Positions 45,213 to 54,300 of a stretch of 64,000 nucleotides of DNA are shown here, piece after piece. The notes beneath the pieces were generated by a model. The model was not told where the DNA came from. It saw only the letters and a list, made by a program, of their open reading frames with translations, and made no database searches. The stretch is taken from positions 62,001 to 126,000 of the forward strand of contig NZ_JADPKT010000091.1 of NCBI RefSeq assembly GCF_023074075.1. Reading direction: 5' to 3'. Source of the DNA: Bradyrhizobium sp. 138 (GTDB taxonomy: Bacteria > Pseudomonadota > Alphaproteobacteria > Rhizobiales > Xanthobacteraceae). The number at the start of each line of letters is the position of its first letter. Within the stretch, counting starts at the first letter, position 1. The position numbers were made by a program, and so were the translations under genes.

Positions 45213-46394
45213 TCAGCGAGCGGAGTTGTGATGCCTGACAACAGCTTTTCCTTCAGGCCCGCCCGGCCGGAAGACGCAGAGATTGTTTTCAATCTGACGA
45301 ATAAATCGATCGCCGGTCTTGCTGGCGCGTCTTACTCGCGGGATCAAATCCAGCGCTGGATGGGTCAACGCACGCCGGCATTTTACGAAGAGCTTATCGG
45401 CAAGGGACGCATGACCGTGTGTCAGCGCGCAGGCGAAGTCGTTGGATTTGTGGACGCAGATCCTGGTGAAATCACCAGGTTGTTCGTCTTGCCCGAAGCC
45501 GCAGGCGGCGGGCTCGGCCGACGCCTGCTGGAGATCGGGATAGCGCAGGCTCGACTGGGCCATTCTGGGCCAATCAGGCTCGAAGCAACAATCAATGCGG
45601 AAGGCTTTTATCAGAAGTGCGGATTTCGAAGTATAAGCCGAGGTCTCTTCACCCACGGGCTCGGCGGCGATCCCATCGAGATCGTGCATATGGAATTTGA
45701 ATGATTTTGCATTAGAATTACCGCGGCCGCGTATTGGCAGGCGAGCAGCATTGGCATGAATATTCGGGCGGTGGAGGTACTGGAACGGAGCATGTTTCAA
45801 CCTGGCTTTTTCCGTACGGGAGGCCGGACGCAGCAGAGCGCGGTATCCGCCACGGATCAGCGCCCGTGCGGTCTGAACAAGGCGGATGGTCCGGCTGCGC
45901 AGTTCGTCCGTCTTCCAGGAACGCTCGGAAATCAGTTTTCTGCCTGACAGAACCTGCGCGATAAGACGATAGGAGGCGCCGTCCAGGTCTCCGTCCGCGG
46001 CGCGAAGGACCAAACCCCATCGTTCGCGCCGCTGTATGGAGATTCGATGGAAAGGTGGTCCCGGCGGGCGGCCGTAGGCCGCACGCCACATGCGATGTGA
46101 GGCGTGGGAGCGGATGTTATAGTCGGGACCGTACGGCAGTTCGGCTGCATAAGGGACGCCGAGCTGCGGCGCCTCTCTGAACCATAGCCGATGTTGTGCT
46201 CCCTGAATGCGGAGCACGGCATGCCATCCGTCCGGTGCCTGCCTGATGGTAGCCGACGCGAGATAGCCACGCGGCAGCTTCCAGCCGAACTGTTGCGCAC
46301 CGAGCGCGCTTCGGACCAACGGCACTACCGTCGGCAATGCCTCAGGCGCCCAAAAGATTGTCTGCTCGTAGAAGGACCCTTGCGGGTCATGAGC
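45213..46394 (-). CDS. fseA: FseA-like DUF2285 domain (second half, reached by +1 frameshift)
   Basis: This frame begins at the presumed shift site (AHDPQGSFYEQTIFWAPEA) and has no good start of its own. It contains LASATIRQAPDGWHAVLRIQ and the DUF2285 signature DLDGASYRLIAQVLSGRKLI...RTIRLVQTARALIRGGYRAL, ending near 45827. In ICEMlSymR7A, FseA is made from a DUF6499 and a DUF2285 frame joined by +1 programmed frameshifting and activates excision. Here the frame does not stop after RGGYRALLR but runs about 200 more codons antisense to the GNAT gene, so the normal stop has been lost. The tail is unlike a protein. Confidence 0.8.
   Translation of the reverse strand, partial: AHDPQGSFYEQTIFWAPEALPTVVPLVRSALGAQQFGWKLPRGYLASATIRQAPDGWHAVLRIQGAQHRLWFREAPQLGVPYAAELPYGPDYNIRSHASHRMWRAAYGRPPGPPFHRISIQRRERWGLVLRAADGDLDGASYRLIAQVLSGRKLISERSWKTDELRSRTIRLVQTARALIRGGYRALLRPASRTEKARLKHAPFQYLHRPNIHANAARLPIRGRGNSNAKSFKFHMHDLDGIAAEPVGEETSAYTSKSALLIKAFRIDCCFEPDWPRMAQSSLRYPDLQQASAEPAACGFGQDEQPGDFTRICVHKSNDFACALTHGHASLADKLFVKCRRALTHPALDLIPRVRRASKTGDRFIRQIENNLCVFRPGGPEGKAVVRHHNSAR
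45231..45704 (+). CDS. GNAT-family N-acetyltransferase
   Basis: The 157-residue protein starts MPDNSFSFRPARPEDAEIVF, with GGAG five bases before the ATG. The acetyl-CoA motif is RLFVLPEAAGGGLGRRLLEI, followed by YQKCGFRSISRG, the usual motif B. The substrate is unknown. It is the only plus-strand gene between 39 and 47 kb. Opposite to it runs the long extension of the fseA-like frame; the GNAT motifs make this strand the real one. Confidence 0.88.
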   Translation: MPDNSFSFRPARPEDAEIVFNLTNKSIAGLAGASYSRDQIQRWMGQRTPAFYEELIGKGRMTVCQRAGEVVGFVDADPGEITRLFVLPEAAGGGLGRRLLEIGIAQARLGHSGPIRLEATINAEGFYQKCGFRSISRGLFTHGLGGDPIEIVHMEFE

Positions 46395-46578
46395 GAAAGC
46401 AGACGCCCCATCTCCTCCGGAAATCGGAGGTCACCTGCCCGCGCTTCGATCGCGCGTTGCGGTAGGCGCGCTGATACTCAGGATTCCGCCGAAGACATTC
46501 CCAAGCAAAATCTTCGATCTCGCCTGATGTGATCGCACGCTGATAGCTCTCCGTTGAGCGCCAGTCGAAGTCGGACAT
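46387..46578 (-). CDS. fseA: FseA-like DUF6499 domain (first half)
   Basis: I start at 46578 (MSDFDWRSTESYQRAITSGE); the frame continues IEDFAWECLRRNPEYQRAYR and stops TGA at 46387-46389, right after RRRWGVCFRS. It is the DUF6499 half of an excision activator of the FseA type. Just before the stop, codons TGC TTT CGC TCA can shift +1 at TTT-C to continue AHDPQGS in the DUF2285 frame. The two halves then make one protein of roughly 250 residues plus tail. The same arrangement exists in Mesorhizobium ICEs. Confidence 0.82.
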   Translation of the reverse strand: MSDFDWRSTESYQRAITSGEIEDFAWECLRRNPEYQRAYRNARSKRGQVTSDFRRRWGVCFRS

Positions 46579-46734
46579 TTCAATAATCCCCGCGTCAGAA
46601 CGTCGCGGCGGACTCTCTATGTAACCCTTGGTTGTCGTATAGTCAGCAATTTGACATCGCGTGATGCGCGCAAGCATCACCACGGCTGAGAAGAAACTTG
46701 TTCTCGATCGGATGTCACGAACAACAGGATTTTG

Positions 46735-47013
46735 CTATTTGGTAGCTCCGCCGCGAAGCAAGTGGCGATAACCGTGGTCGGCCATCCAATTTGCTCGCGC
46801 CAGGTGAGTATCGAACGCAGTTCGAGCGCGCGCCGGTTCACGATCCGGATCAATGCGCAGCACGATCCGGACCACCTCTTTCCAATCGGCGGACGCGGCC
46901 GCAGCATCGAGAAGCCGCCAATAGGTCACCAAATGCTGCTCGTCATAGGCCGTAAGTGCCGGATCGTTCGGAGCTGAATCGGCGACGTCAGGATCGAGTG
47001 GCGGAGTCTGCAT
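46735..47013 (-). CDS. qseM: QseM-like single-domain DUF2285 antiactivator
   Basis: The protein starts MQTPPLDPDVADSAPNDPAL (an ATG five codons upstream is possible) and continues YDEQHLVTYWRLLDAAAASA, EVVRIVLRIDPDREP and NWMADHGYRHLLRGG. This short DUF2285-only form matches QseM, which in ICEMlSymR7A binds TraR and FseA and blocks transfer. It is divergent from the qseC-like gene. About 92 residues, intact. Confidence 0.8.
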   Translation of the reverse strand: MQTPPLDPDVADSAPNDPALTAYDEQHLVTYWRLLDAAAASADWKEVVRIVLRIDPDREPARARTAFDTHLARANWMADHGYRHLLRGGATK

Positions 47014-47198
47014 CGCTATTCCCATCAACTTTCTGGCTCGATTTTACTCATCTTCTGCATGCGCCGCCATACGCGCGCCATAATATCCCAGATCGAGGAA
47101 TATTATTCTCCAAGCTGAGCTGGGCAGAGGGACCGCGCGTTAGCAGCGGCTTGGCAGGCGGCGCCGCCCACTGACGATAGCATGTTCGAATACGAATA

Positions 47199-47227
47199 GG
47201 AACGATCGTTCCTAGAACGATCGTTCC
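47199..47227. promoter_or_regulatory. Twin palindromic operators between qseM-like and qseC-like genes
   Basis: GGAACGATCGTTCC (47199-47212) is a perfect 14-bp palindrome. GAACGATCGTTC (47215-47226) repeats its 12-bp core, with centres 15 bases apart. They lie 21 bases before the qseC-like start. Tandem operators of this sort are what controller-type HTH proteins bind to regulate two divergent promoters. Confidence 0.85.
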
Positions 47228-47247
47228 GGCTCAGTTCCCTTATCGCC

Positions 47248-47475
47248 ATGGATCTCAACGAGATCATGGCTGTGAACCTGCGTCGGAAACGCCACGATCT
47301 ACAGATGACGCAGGAGGAGCTGGCCGAGCGCGCTGGTTTAAGCGCCCGTTACGTCGGCGCCATCGAGCGCGGCGACGTGTCAGCTAGCGTCACCGTGCTC
47401 GGACAAATTGCTGAAGCATTGGGGATCGAACCGGCAGACCTGCTCAGAAAGGCTGCGCGGCTTAGCAAGTCGTAA
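47248..47475 (+). CDS. qseC: QseC-like XRE-family HTH regulator
   Basis: The 75-residue protein has an XRE/controller-type HTH: VNLRRKRHDLQMTQEELAER then AGLSARYVGAIERGDVSASV and LGQIAEALGIEPADLL. It resembles C proteins of restriction systems, as QseC of ICEMlSymR7A does; QseC controls itself and the divergent qseM. The palindromes just upstream fit this. No Shine-Dalgarno sequence is obvious in the 20 bases before ATG, so the mRNA may be nearly leaderless (inference). Confidence 0.82.
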   Translation: MDLNEIMAVNLRRKRHDLQMTQEELAERAGLSARYVGAIERGDVSASVTVLGQIAEALGIEPADLLRKAARLSKS

Positions 47476-47537
47476 GCCGGCTCAGGCTAGCCGCGAGGCG
47501 CCCCGCCCGGAGGATCGGGCGGGGCTTGGAGATCTTG

Positions 47538-47858
47538 TCACTCGCCGTTCTTGCGGGGACGTGACCAGAGCAGGGTATACCCTTCTCCGCCTTCATCATC
47601 GAACAGGTTCGCGTAGATCGGTGCGGTGAAGGAGGGGTCGTCAAGTTTGAGCGAGAGGTAATCCCGGCCCTCCTCCGAGCGCTTCGCCCAGGCTGCACCG
47701 ATCTCGGCCCGACCGACATAGACGCGGTGGCTCGGAGCGTTGTCGTTGGAGCGAATGGGCTCGAGGACGATGCGGACGCCCTTGGCCTGCAAGCTGAGGG
47801 TGACGATCTCGCCCTGGAAATCGTTGCCGACCTTTTTGAAAGAACCGATGCTAGCCAT
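47538..47858 (-). CDS. DUF736 protein
   Basis: The 106-residue protein starts MASIGSFKKVGNDFQGEIVT and has the DUF736 landmarks RVYVGRAEIGAAWAKRSEEG and LSLKLDDPSFTAPIYANLFD. It is a small predicted beta-rich protein found in nearly all Rhizobiales ICEs and plasmids; its function is unknown. Its 5' leader contains the recurrent CCCGAAGGGCCG motif described at 47936-48029. Confidence 0.9.
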   Translation of the reverse strand: MASIGSFKKVGNDFQGEIVTLSLQAKGVRIVLEPIRSNDNAPSHRVYVGRAEIGAAWAKRSEEGRDYLSLKLDDPSFTAPIYANLFDDEGGEGYTLLWSRPRKNGE

Positions 47859-47935
47859 GTCACTTCTCCTGTTGTTGTCGAGCCCGCGACCACCGCGGCC
47901 TCGATGGCGATGAACAGGCAGAAGACGATCGGCGA

Positions 47936-48029
47936 CGCACCCGAAGGGCCGGAGCGTAGCGGAGGACGCTGTCGATGCGACTTTCTTGCCTCGCGAGGAA
48001 TGGGCGTCAGCCCAGGGGAAGAAAGTCGC
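47936..48029. promoter_or_regulatory. Leader element of the DUF736 gene: GAAGGGCCG motif plus 11-bp inverted repeat
   Basis: ACCCGAAGGGCCGGAGCG, followed by AGCGGAGGA, lies about 80 bases upstream of the DUF736 start. It is followed by GCGACTTTCTT (47977-47987) that pairs perfectly with AAGAAAGTCGC (48019-48029). Between them sits a second small stem, TGGGC-GTCA-GCCCA. Similar motif-plus-repeat leaders precede the DUF2493 and ArdC genes. Confidence 0.6.
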
Positions 48030-48385
48030 TTCGACTGCGTTGCGGCTCAGACGATCGAGGCGCAGCCGGTCTTCGGCCAGATCAAGCCATTAAGAGGCGA
48101 GGTGCGTTCGCGTGCTGAACAACGACCTCCGGAGAAGACTGGCGTGTGTCGGTGGCGCTACACAAGATGTCGGAATGTCTGGGCGAAGAGAAAGAAACGA
48201 TGTGCAGGAAACGGCACTGACGTTCCGAGAAATGAGCTGAGACCGCGATCTTCTGTGCTCTCTATGTCGACCTAGCCGAAAACGCCCTCTCTGGTGGAAA
48301 TGCGGTTAGGAAGGTCGTACCCCTTGCTCTGGCTTCACGACCCGTACCGCCCGATCTACCCGAACCTGTTCGATGATGCGCCTGT
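48030..48385. other. No recognisable gene
   Basis: The remaining 356 bases before the membrane-protein stop contain only short frames without motifs and no further strong hairpin. Confidence 0.4.
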
Positions 48386-48868
48386 TTAAGGATTATCTCG
48401 CGCGCGTGGCAGCCCATGGGCGGCTGGATATGTGCCAAAATCCTCGCCGATCTCAACGGCCGGAGCTCCGTAAGAGGTCAGGCGTGTCCACGCCGTGCCA
48501 CCGACGAACACCGCGCCGAGGCAGGCGACGATCTCCCGCCAAGCCATTGAAGAGATCCCGATCTGCGACATGACGAGGACGATGTGAAAGCCAGCAAAGC
48601 CGGCTGGGATCACGAACGCTGCTGTGATTGCTGCGCGCAGGATTGGAGGTCGTGCAACTGCCAACGCGGTTTGACCGGCCGGGATCGTCAGGGCCCCGAA
48701 CACGATGGCAAGAAGTGTTGCGGCAAACAGGCCTGCACCGGCGTGATACGCCATCGTGCCCACGCTGATGGCCACAAAAAGTGGCAGAGCGTGGACCGCC
48801 AGTGTAAAGATCAGCCAACAGAACAAGCCGATGGCAGCAGTGTTGAGAACAAGACCAAGAGCAAGCAT
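48386..48868 (-). CDS. Small polytopic membrane protein of the ICE
   Basis: I start at 48868 (MLALGLVLNTAAIGLFCWLI). The 160-residue protein has four hydrophobic helices at about 5-25, 30-60 (FVAISVGTMAYHAGAGLFAA), 75-100 and 105-130, then a polar tail. Similar proteins accompany DUF736 and DUF2493 genes in alphaproteobacterial ICEs. I do not know the function. The frame upstream of this start is antisense to DUF2493 territory and unlikely to be translated. Confidence 0.65.
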   Translation of the reverse strand: MLALGLVLNTAAIGLFCWLIFTLAVHALPLFVAISVGTMAYHAGAGLFAATLLAIVFGALTIPAGQTALAVARPPILRAAITAAFVIPAGFAGFHIVLVMSQIGISSMAWREIVACLGAVFVGGTAWTRLTSYGAPAVEIGEDFGTYPAAHGLPRARDNP

Positions 48869-49001
48869 GATGGCGGCTCCGCGCACATAGATGTGACGTG
48901 AGCGCCTTCCACCTCCACCGCGGCACAGCTTCGGATAGGATCCAAAGGAGGCAGAGTTGCGGCGCGCAACTCGACCTCCTCTTTTGAGTGCGAGACGGCG
49001 C

Positions 49002-49925
49002 TCATGCGCCGCCGAACTTCCAGACGGGGATGCCGAGCCGCCGCGCCTTGTCGGCGAGGTTGTCCTGGATTCCCGTGCCCGGAAAGTGCATGACGCCGAT
49101 TGGCAGGAGCTCGAGCATAGCGTCATTGCGCTTGAAGGGTGCCGCCTTGGCGTGCTTGGTCCAGTCGGGCTTGAAGACGATCTGCGGTACCTTGCGATTG
49201 GTCGCCCATTTGGAGGCGATGAGTTCGGCGCCTTTCGGGGAGCCGCCATGGAGCAGGACCATGTCGGGATGCTTGGCGCGAACCTTGTCGAGGCGATCCC
49301 AAATAAGGTGGTGGTCGTTGAAATCGAGCCCGCCAGTCAGTGCGATCTTGGGTCCCGGTGGCAACAGGACCTCGGTCTCGGCGCGCCGTTTTGCTGCGAT
49401 GAAGTCGCGGGAGTCGATCATTGCTGCGGTGAGCGTGCGGTGGTTGACCAGTGATCCCGACCGAGGACGCCAGGGCGAACCGGTGTGGACCTCAAATCGC
49501 TCGATGGCCTGGTCGCGGAAGAGCTCTAGGCAGTTGCGGCGCTCGATCAGCGTGATGCCTTCAACGGTGAGCCGCTCGAGTTCGACCGATCGCACTTCGG
49601 AGCCGTTCTGCTCGCGCTGGCTCTTGTGCTGCGCCTGCTCGTTGTTGTCGAGCTGGCGTTCGATGCGATCGACGGCACGATGGAACAGATTGACGGTCGA
49701 CCAGAGCAGATCGTCAAGGTCCGGTTCGAGCCGCGTGTCGTTCAGGGTCGCAACCAGGGCGTCGAAGATATCCGCCACGGCACCGGAGATCATCTTGCCT
49801 TCGGGAAGCGGTCTCGGATCAGGCTGGTCGTCGAAGGGACGGTAGCCGAAGAGCTGTAGTTCGGTGAGCAGGTGGTCGGTCGGAGAAGAGACGTGCGGCG
49901 GCTCGACGTCGTCGTGGTCGGTCAT
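49002..49925 (-). CDS. DUF2493 protein (SLOG/YspA-like)
   Basis: The 307-residue protein has an N-terminal helical region and a C-terminal Rossmann-like DUF2493 domain from about 190: KIALTGGLDFNDHHLIWDRL, DMVLLHGGSPKGAELIASKW and MHFPGTGIQDNLADKARRLG. The GGSPKGAE and FPGTG elements are the nucleotide-binding loops of this SLOG-related fold, which may sense or process nucleotide-derived ligands. The biological role is unknown. It is common in ICE accessory blocks and intact here. Confidence 0.85.
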   Translation of the reverse strand: MTDHDDVEPPHVSSPTDHLLTELQLFGYRPFDDQPDPRPLPEGKMISGAVADIFDALVATLNDTRLEPDLDDLLWSTVNLFHRAVDRIERQLDNNEQAQHKSQREQNGSEVRSVELERLTVEGITLIERRNCLELFRDQAIERFEVHTGSPWRPRSGSLVNHRTLTAAMIDSRDFIAAKRRAETEVLLPPGPKIALTGGLDFNDHHLIWDRLDKVRAKHPDMVLLHGGSPKGAELIASKWATNRKVPQIVFKPDWTKHAKAAPFKRNDAMLELLPIGVMHFPGTGIQDNLADKARRLGIPVWKFGGA

Positions 49926-50009
49926 GGAAGGAGGTCCTTTTGCCGGGTTTGGCCGCGCCCTTCGCGGCCTTCGTGGCGATCACTCAGACGGCGGGCGGAA
50001 CGGGCCAGA

Positions 50010-50134
50010 ACCCGAAGGGCCGAAGCGGCAGCGGAGGATGGCGGAGGCCGGCTATTTTGCTTCGCGATGCAAAGCGCGCTGGCTGGACATGTGATGTGTG
50101 TTTCAATTGCCGGCGCGCGGCGGAAAATAGCCGG
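50010..50134. promoter_or_regulatory. Leader element of the DUF2493 gene: GAAGGGCCG motif plus 11-bp inverted repeat
   Basis: ACCCGAAGGGCCGAAGCG, followed by AGCGGAGGA, lies about 90 bases upstream of the DUF2493 start. CCGGCTATTTT (50048-50058) pairs perfectly with AAAATAGCCGG (50124-50134). The arrangement mirrors the DUF736 leader. The 330-base gap up to the Toprim gene otherwise contains no gene. Confidence 0.6.
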
Positions 50135-50258
50135 ACGCAGCCATTGCCGGCCCGGGCCGCTTGCCGTCCGATCGCCCTCTAGAAGGCCGAGGTCGCGTCC
50201 TCTTCCGGTATTGGCCTCGCCACGGCCGACCTGTTACGGTCGACCGAATTGTCGTTAC

Positions 50259-51320
50259 CTATTCCGCAGGCACCGCCGACCCATGCAGGAAGCGGACGAC
50301 ATCCTCAGGTACGAGCTGAATCCGCAAGGCCGCTCGGAGACCGTCAAGACCGAAGACGTGCAGATCTTCGTTGAAATCGCCGAGCCGTGGCGACAACGCG
50401 ATCGCTTCAATGCCGGCGTCTGCTGCGCGCTGGGTCAGAACGGCGAGCACCGTCTCACCGGCGGCATCGGCATCGCGAGCGATATAGAGCCGACGCAAGC
50501 CAGACGGCAGCAACATGGCCGCGAGGTGATTGGCTGAAAGCGCTGCGGCCATCGGCATCCTCGGCAGCACGTAGCGTAGCGATAGCATGGTCTCGATGCC
50601 CTCGCCGGCGGCGAGCACGTCGTCCACCACGCCGAAACGAACGGCATTGCCGAGAAGGTCGCCCATCGCGCGTCGTGGCGTATCGATCGGAGCCTTGCCT
50701 AGCCGAACCCGATCAAAGCCGTCCGGATCGAGCCAGGTACGGTGTACGCCGGTGATCTTGCCATCGAGGTCCGTGACACAAGCGATCATCGCCGGCCAGG
50801 TCTCGGTCGGCAGGTGCTCGTCCGGCCGATAGTAGCAGCGTGGATGGAACCGCAAGCTGCCACCATCGCGCACATGGGCTATTCCGCGCCCCTGCAAATA
50901 GGTCTCGACCACGGTCCCCTCGATCGAGCTGGATATTGCAAAGAGCCGACGGGCGGCCTCTTGCGATCCGGCCGGTGCTGCCGGACCGACGGGCTTTGAG
51001 ACGAGCTCCCGTTCAGCGCGAGGCAATTTCAAGAAGCGTCTTGCTTCCTCGGCGGTCTCGCGGAAGTCACGCAATCCCAGGCTTTCGCGGATGACGTCGA
51101 GGAGATCGCCATGCTCGCCGGTCGCGGCGTCTGTCCATTTGCCGGCAGGCCCCTTCGGCGATTCCTGGAGCCGCACGAACAGCGAGCGCCCCGGGGTGTT
51201 GTGGACGTCCCCGACCAGCCAGTACCGCCCTTGCCGCTTACCGTTGGAGAGATAGTGGCGGCACACCGCCTCGGCCTCACGCGCCAGGCGGCGTGTCAGT
51301 TCGATGGCATCGCGGGGCAT
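50259..51320 (-). CDS. Toprim-domain primase-like protein
   Basis: The 353-residue protein begins MPRDAIELTRRLAREAEAVC and carries GRYWLVGDVHNTPGRSLFVR plus GEHGDLLDVIRESLGLRDFR, an N-terminal primase/DUF7146-type region with a reduced zinc-binding site. The C-terminal Toprim domain has DDVLAAGEGIETMLSLRYVL (catalytic glutamate) and RRLYIARDADAAGETVLAVL (DxD). It may prime DNA synthesis of the transferred strand. It starts within the stop codon of the helicase gene (ATGA). Confidence 0.88.
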   Translation of the reverse strand: MPRDAIELTRRLAREAEAVCRHYLSNGKRQGRYWLVGDVHNTPGRSLFVRLQESPKGPAGKWTDAATGEHGDLLDVIRESLGLRDFRETAEEARRFLKLPRAERELVSKPVGPAAPAGSQEAARRLFAISSSIEGTVVETYLQGRGIAHVRDGGSLRFHPRCYYRPDEHLPTETWPAMIACVTDLDGKITGVHRTWLDPDGFDRVRLGKAPIDTPRRAMGDLLGNAVRFGVVDDVLAAGEGIETMLSLRYVLPRMPMAAALSANHLAAMLLPSGLRRLYIARDADAAGETVLAVLTQRAADAGIEAIALSPRLGDFNEDLHVFGLDGLRAALRIQLVPEDVVRFLHGSAVPAE

Positions 51321-54300
51321 CAGGCGGCCTCCCGCTCGCTGATGCGCGCGAACACTTTCGCCAGGATCTCGACGCAGCTAGCGTCGGTGGGCACGAATAT
51401 GCGCAGCTTCCAGGAGATGATTCCTCCGAAGAGGCCGTAGGCCCGCAAGCGGTCGCGCATCGTGTCGTTGAACCCAGACGATTCGATGCGGTATGCGCCC
51501 ATCACCTGGGCACGGCGAAGCTGGAGCCTCTCCGCGAGCTCGAGGACGGTCCGCCCCTCCATCACCGCGGCGAAGGCCGCGTCCGGCGTCAGTGCCGGCG
51601 CGTCAGCCGCAAGGAAGTTCGCGACCCAGGTCGCGGAGACCTTGCGGCCGATGATGCGCTCGCCCGCATCGGTCTGGAGCCGATAGACCCGCGTCGACTC
51701 GTTCGGCAGCCGCTTCCAGATGGGCAGTAGCAAGCCCGCCACGACGTGAATCATGCTTTCCGTAAACTCGGGGACCTCGGCGAGCTCCGCCAGCCAGGCT
51801 GCGGCGAAGCCATCACGGTCGGCCTCGACCCAATGGCTTTCCGCGATCATCGTCAAGGGAGCGCTGTGCTGCTCCATGGGCCGGATCAGGCGGACGCGCC
51901 GCTCGATCTCGCCGTCATCAAGTATGAAGCTCGGAGCCGGGAGCTGTAGGGCGGCACGGCCCGATCGCTCATTGATCAAAAGGACGGCACGATGGTCGGA
52001 ACGACGAGCAAGAGCTTCATCCAGGCTCACCGGATGATTGCGCTGGCGCTGGGTAATCGTGAGAAGCCGAGTCTCTGCGCCAGCGCCCGGATGGGCATAG
52101 ATCGTGCTCCGGTCGGTAACGACGAAGCTTTCGGCGCGGAGCGTTTCCAGTCCCAGGTCATAGGTACCAGATGCGACCGCGCCCTCGATCCGAGCGGCCA
52201 AGAGCTGCTCGAATACGGTGAACAGGATGTTCTGAAGTTCGATCGTGAGCGCCAGCAGCCGGTTCAGGAAGGTCGTGATCGGCGGCAGGTCATCCCTGGG
52301 CCCATTGGTATCTGTTAGCTTCAGGCCGGTTGCACCCTCGAATGTCTCAAGTGAGCAGCCGTCGACCTTGCCACGCGCGAGCAGCGTATAGAGCTGGCGC
52401 AACGCATCCCGTCCGTACTGGCTTTCGAGATTGTCCTCGGGCCGAAGCAGGCCCTGCCCTCCGGTCTGGCACTGGCCACGCGTGATAGCTCCCAAGGTGT
52501 CGAGCCGGCGCGCGATGGTGCTGAGGAAGCGTTTTTCAGCCTTCACGTCGGTCGCGATGGGACGATACAGTGGCGGCTGCGCCTGCTTGGTCCGGTTGGT
52601 CCGGCCGAGCCCCTGGATCGCGGCGTCGGCCTTCCAGCCGGGCTCGAGCAGATAATGGACCCGCAGGCGGCGATTCCGTGCGGAGAGTTCTGCATGGTAG
52701 CTCCTCCCCGTGCCGCCCGCGTCAGAGAACACTAGGACCTGCTTGACGTCGTCCGTGAAGGCCGACGTCTCGGCGAGGTTGGCCGAACCGGCCCGATTCT
52801 CGACGACCAGCCGCTCGCCCTTGCGAACGATGCGGCGTGACCGGCCGGTGACTTCCGCGACCATGTCGGTGCCGAAGCGCTGGATCACCTGATCCAGCGC
52901 ACCCGGGACCGGCGGCAGCGAGGCGAGCTTTTCGATGAGGCGGTCGCGGCGAGCGACGGCGTCCCGGCTCTCGACCGGTTGGCCGTCGCGATAGACGGGC
53001 CGGGAGCAGAGATTGCCCTCCTGGTCGGTGAAGGGCTCGTACAGCTGGACCGGAAAGGAATGAGCGAGATAGTCGAGGACATATTCGCGCGGCGTGATGT
53101 CGACCTGGACGTCGCCCCACTCCTCAGTCGGAATCTCGGCGAGCCGGCGCTCCATCAGCGCCTCGCCCGTCGAGACGATCTGGATGACGGCGGCGTGGCC
53201 GGCGTCGAGATCGCGTTCGATCGAGCGGATCAGCGACGGCGTCTTCATCGAGGTCAGGAGGTGACCAAAGAAGCGCTGCTTGGCGCTCTCAAAAGCGGAT
53301 CGCGCGGCAGATTTGGCCTGACTGTTCAGCGTGCCGGTCTCGCCGGTGATGTTCGCGGCCCGCATCGCCGCATCGAGGTTGTTATGGATGACGCTGAACG
53401 CGCCACCATAGGCGTCATAGATGCGTACCTGCTCCGGCGTGAGCTGGTGCTCGACGAGTTCGTACGCGACACCCTCGTAGGACAGCGAGCGAGCCGCATA
53501 GAGACCGAGCGCCTTGAGGTCGCGCGCCAACACTTCCATGGCCGCAACGCCGCCCTCCTCGATCGCTTCGACGAACTCGGCGCGCGTGGCAAACGGGAAA
53601 TCGGTGCCTCCCCACAGACCCAACCGCTGAGCGTAGGCCAGATTATGCACAGTCGTGGCGCCCGTCGCCGAAACATAGACGACGCGGGCATTTGGCAAGG
53701 CGTGCTGGAGCCTCAGGCCGGCACGCCCCTGCTGAGAGGCTGCCTGGTCGCCGCGCTCGCCCTTCTGGCCTCCCGCGTTCTGCATCGCGTGGCTTTCGTC
53801 GAAGACGATCACTCCGTCGAATTCGGAGCCCAACGATTCGACGATCTGTCGAACGCGCGAAAGCTTTTCGCCGCGTTCGTCGGTTCGCAGCGTAGCGTAT
53901 GTGGTAAATAGGACGCCTTCCGAAAGCCGGATCGGCGTGCCCTGGCGAAAACGTGACAGCGGCGTCACGAGCAGCCGCTCCATGCCGAGCGCGGACCAAT
54001 CTCGCTGCGCGTCCTCGATCAGCTTGTCAGATTTACTGATCCAGACCGCGCGACGGCGGCCCTTGAGCCAGTTGTCGAGCAGGACGCCGGCGACTTGGCG
54101 TCCCTTGCCCGCGCCGGTGCCGTCACCCAAAAACCAGCCGCGGCGAAAGCGGACGACATTCTCTGCGTCGTCGCGCGCGGTCGCGACGACGTCAAAGGTT
54201 GCATCGACCGTCCAGGAGCCCGCGAGGAATTCGGAATGCGCCTCGCCGGCGTAAATGACGCTCTCAAGCTGGGCGTCCGACAGAATGCCATCCGTCACGA

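Noticed and set aside
45213..45826. A real protein domain on the minus strand beyond the DUF2285 region
   Set aside because: It lies exactly antisense to a clear GNAT acetyltransferase and has no domain character; I treat it as read-through.
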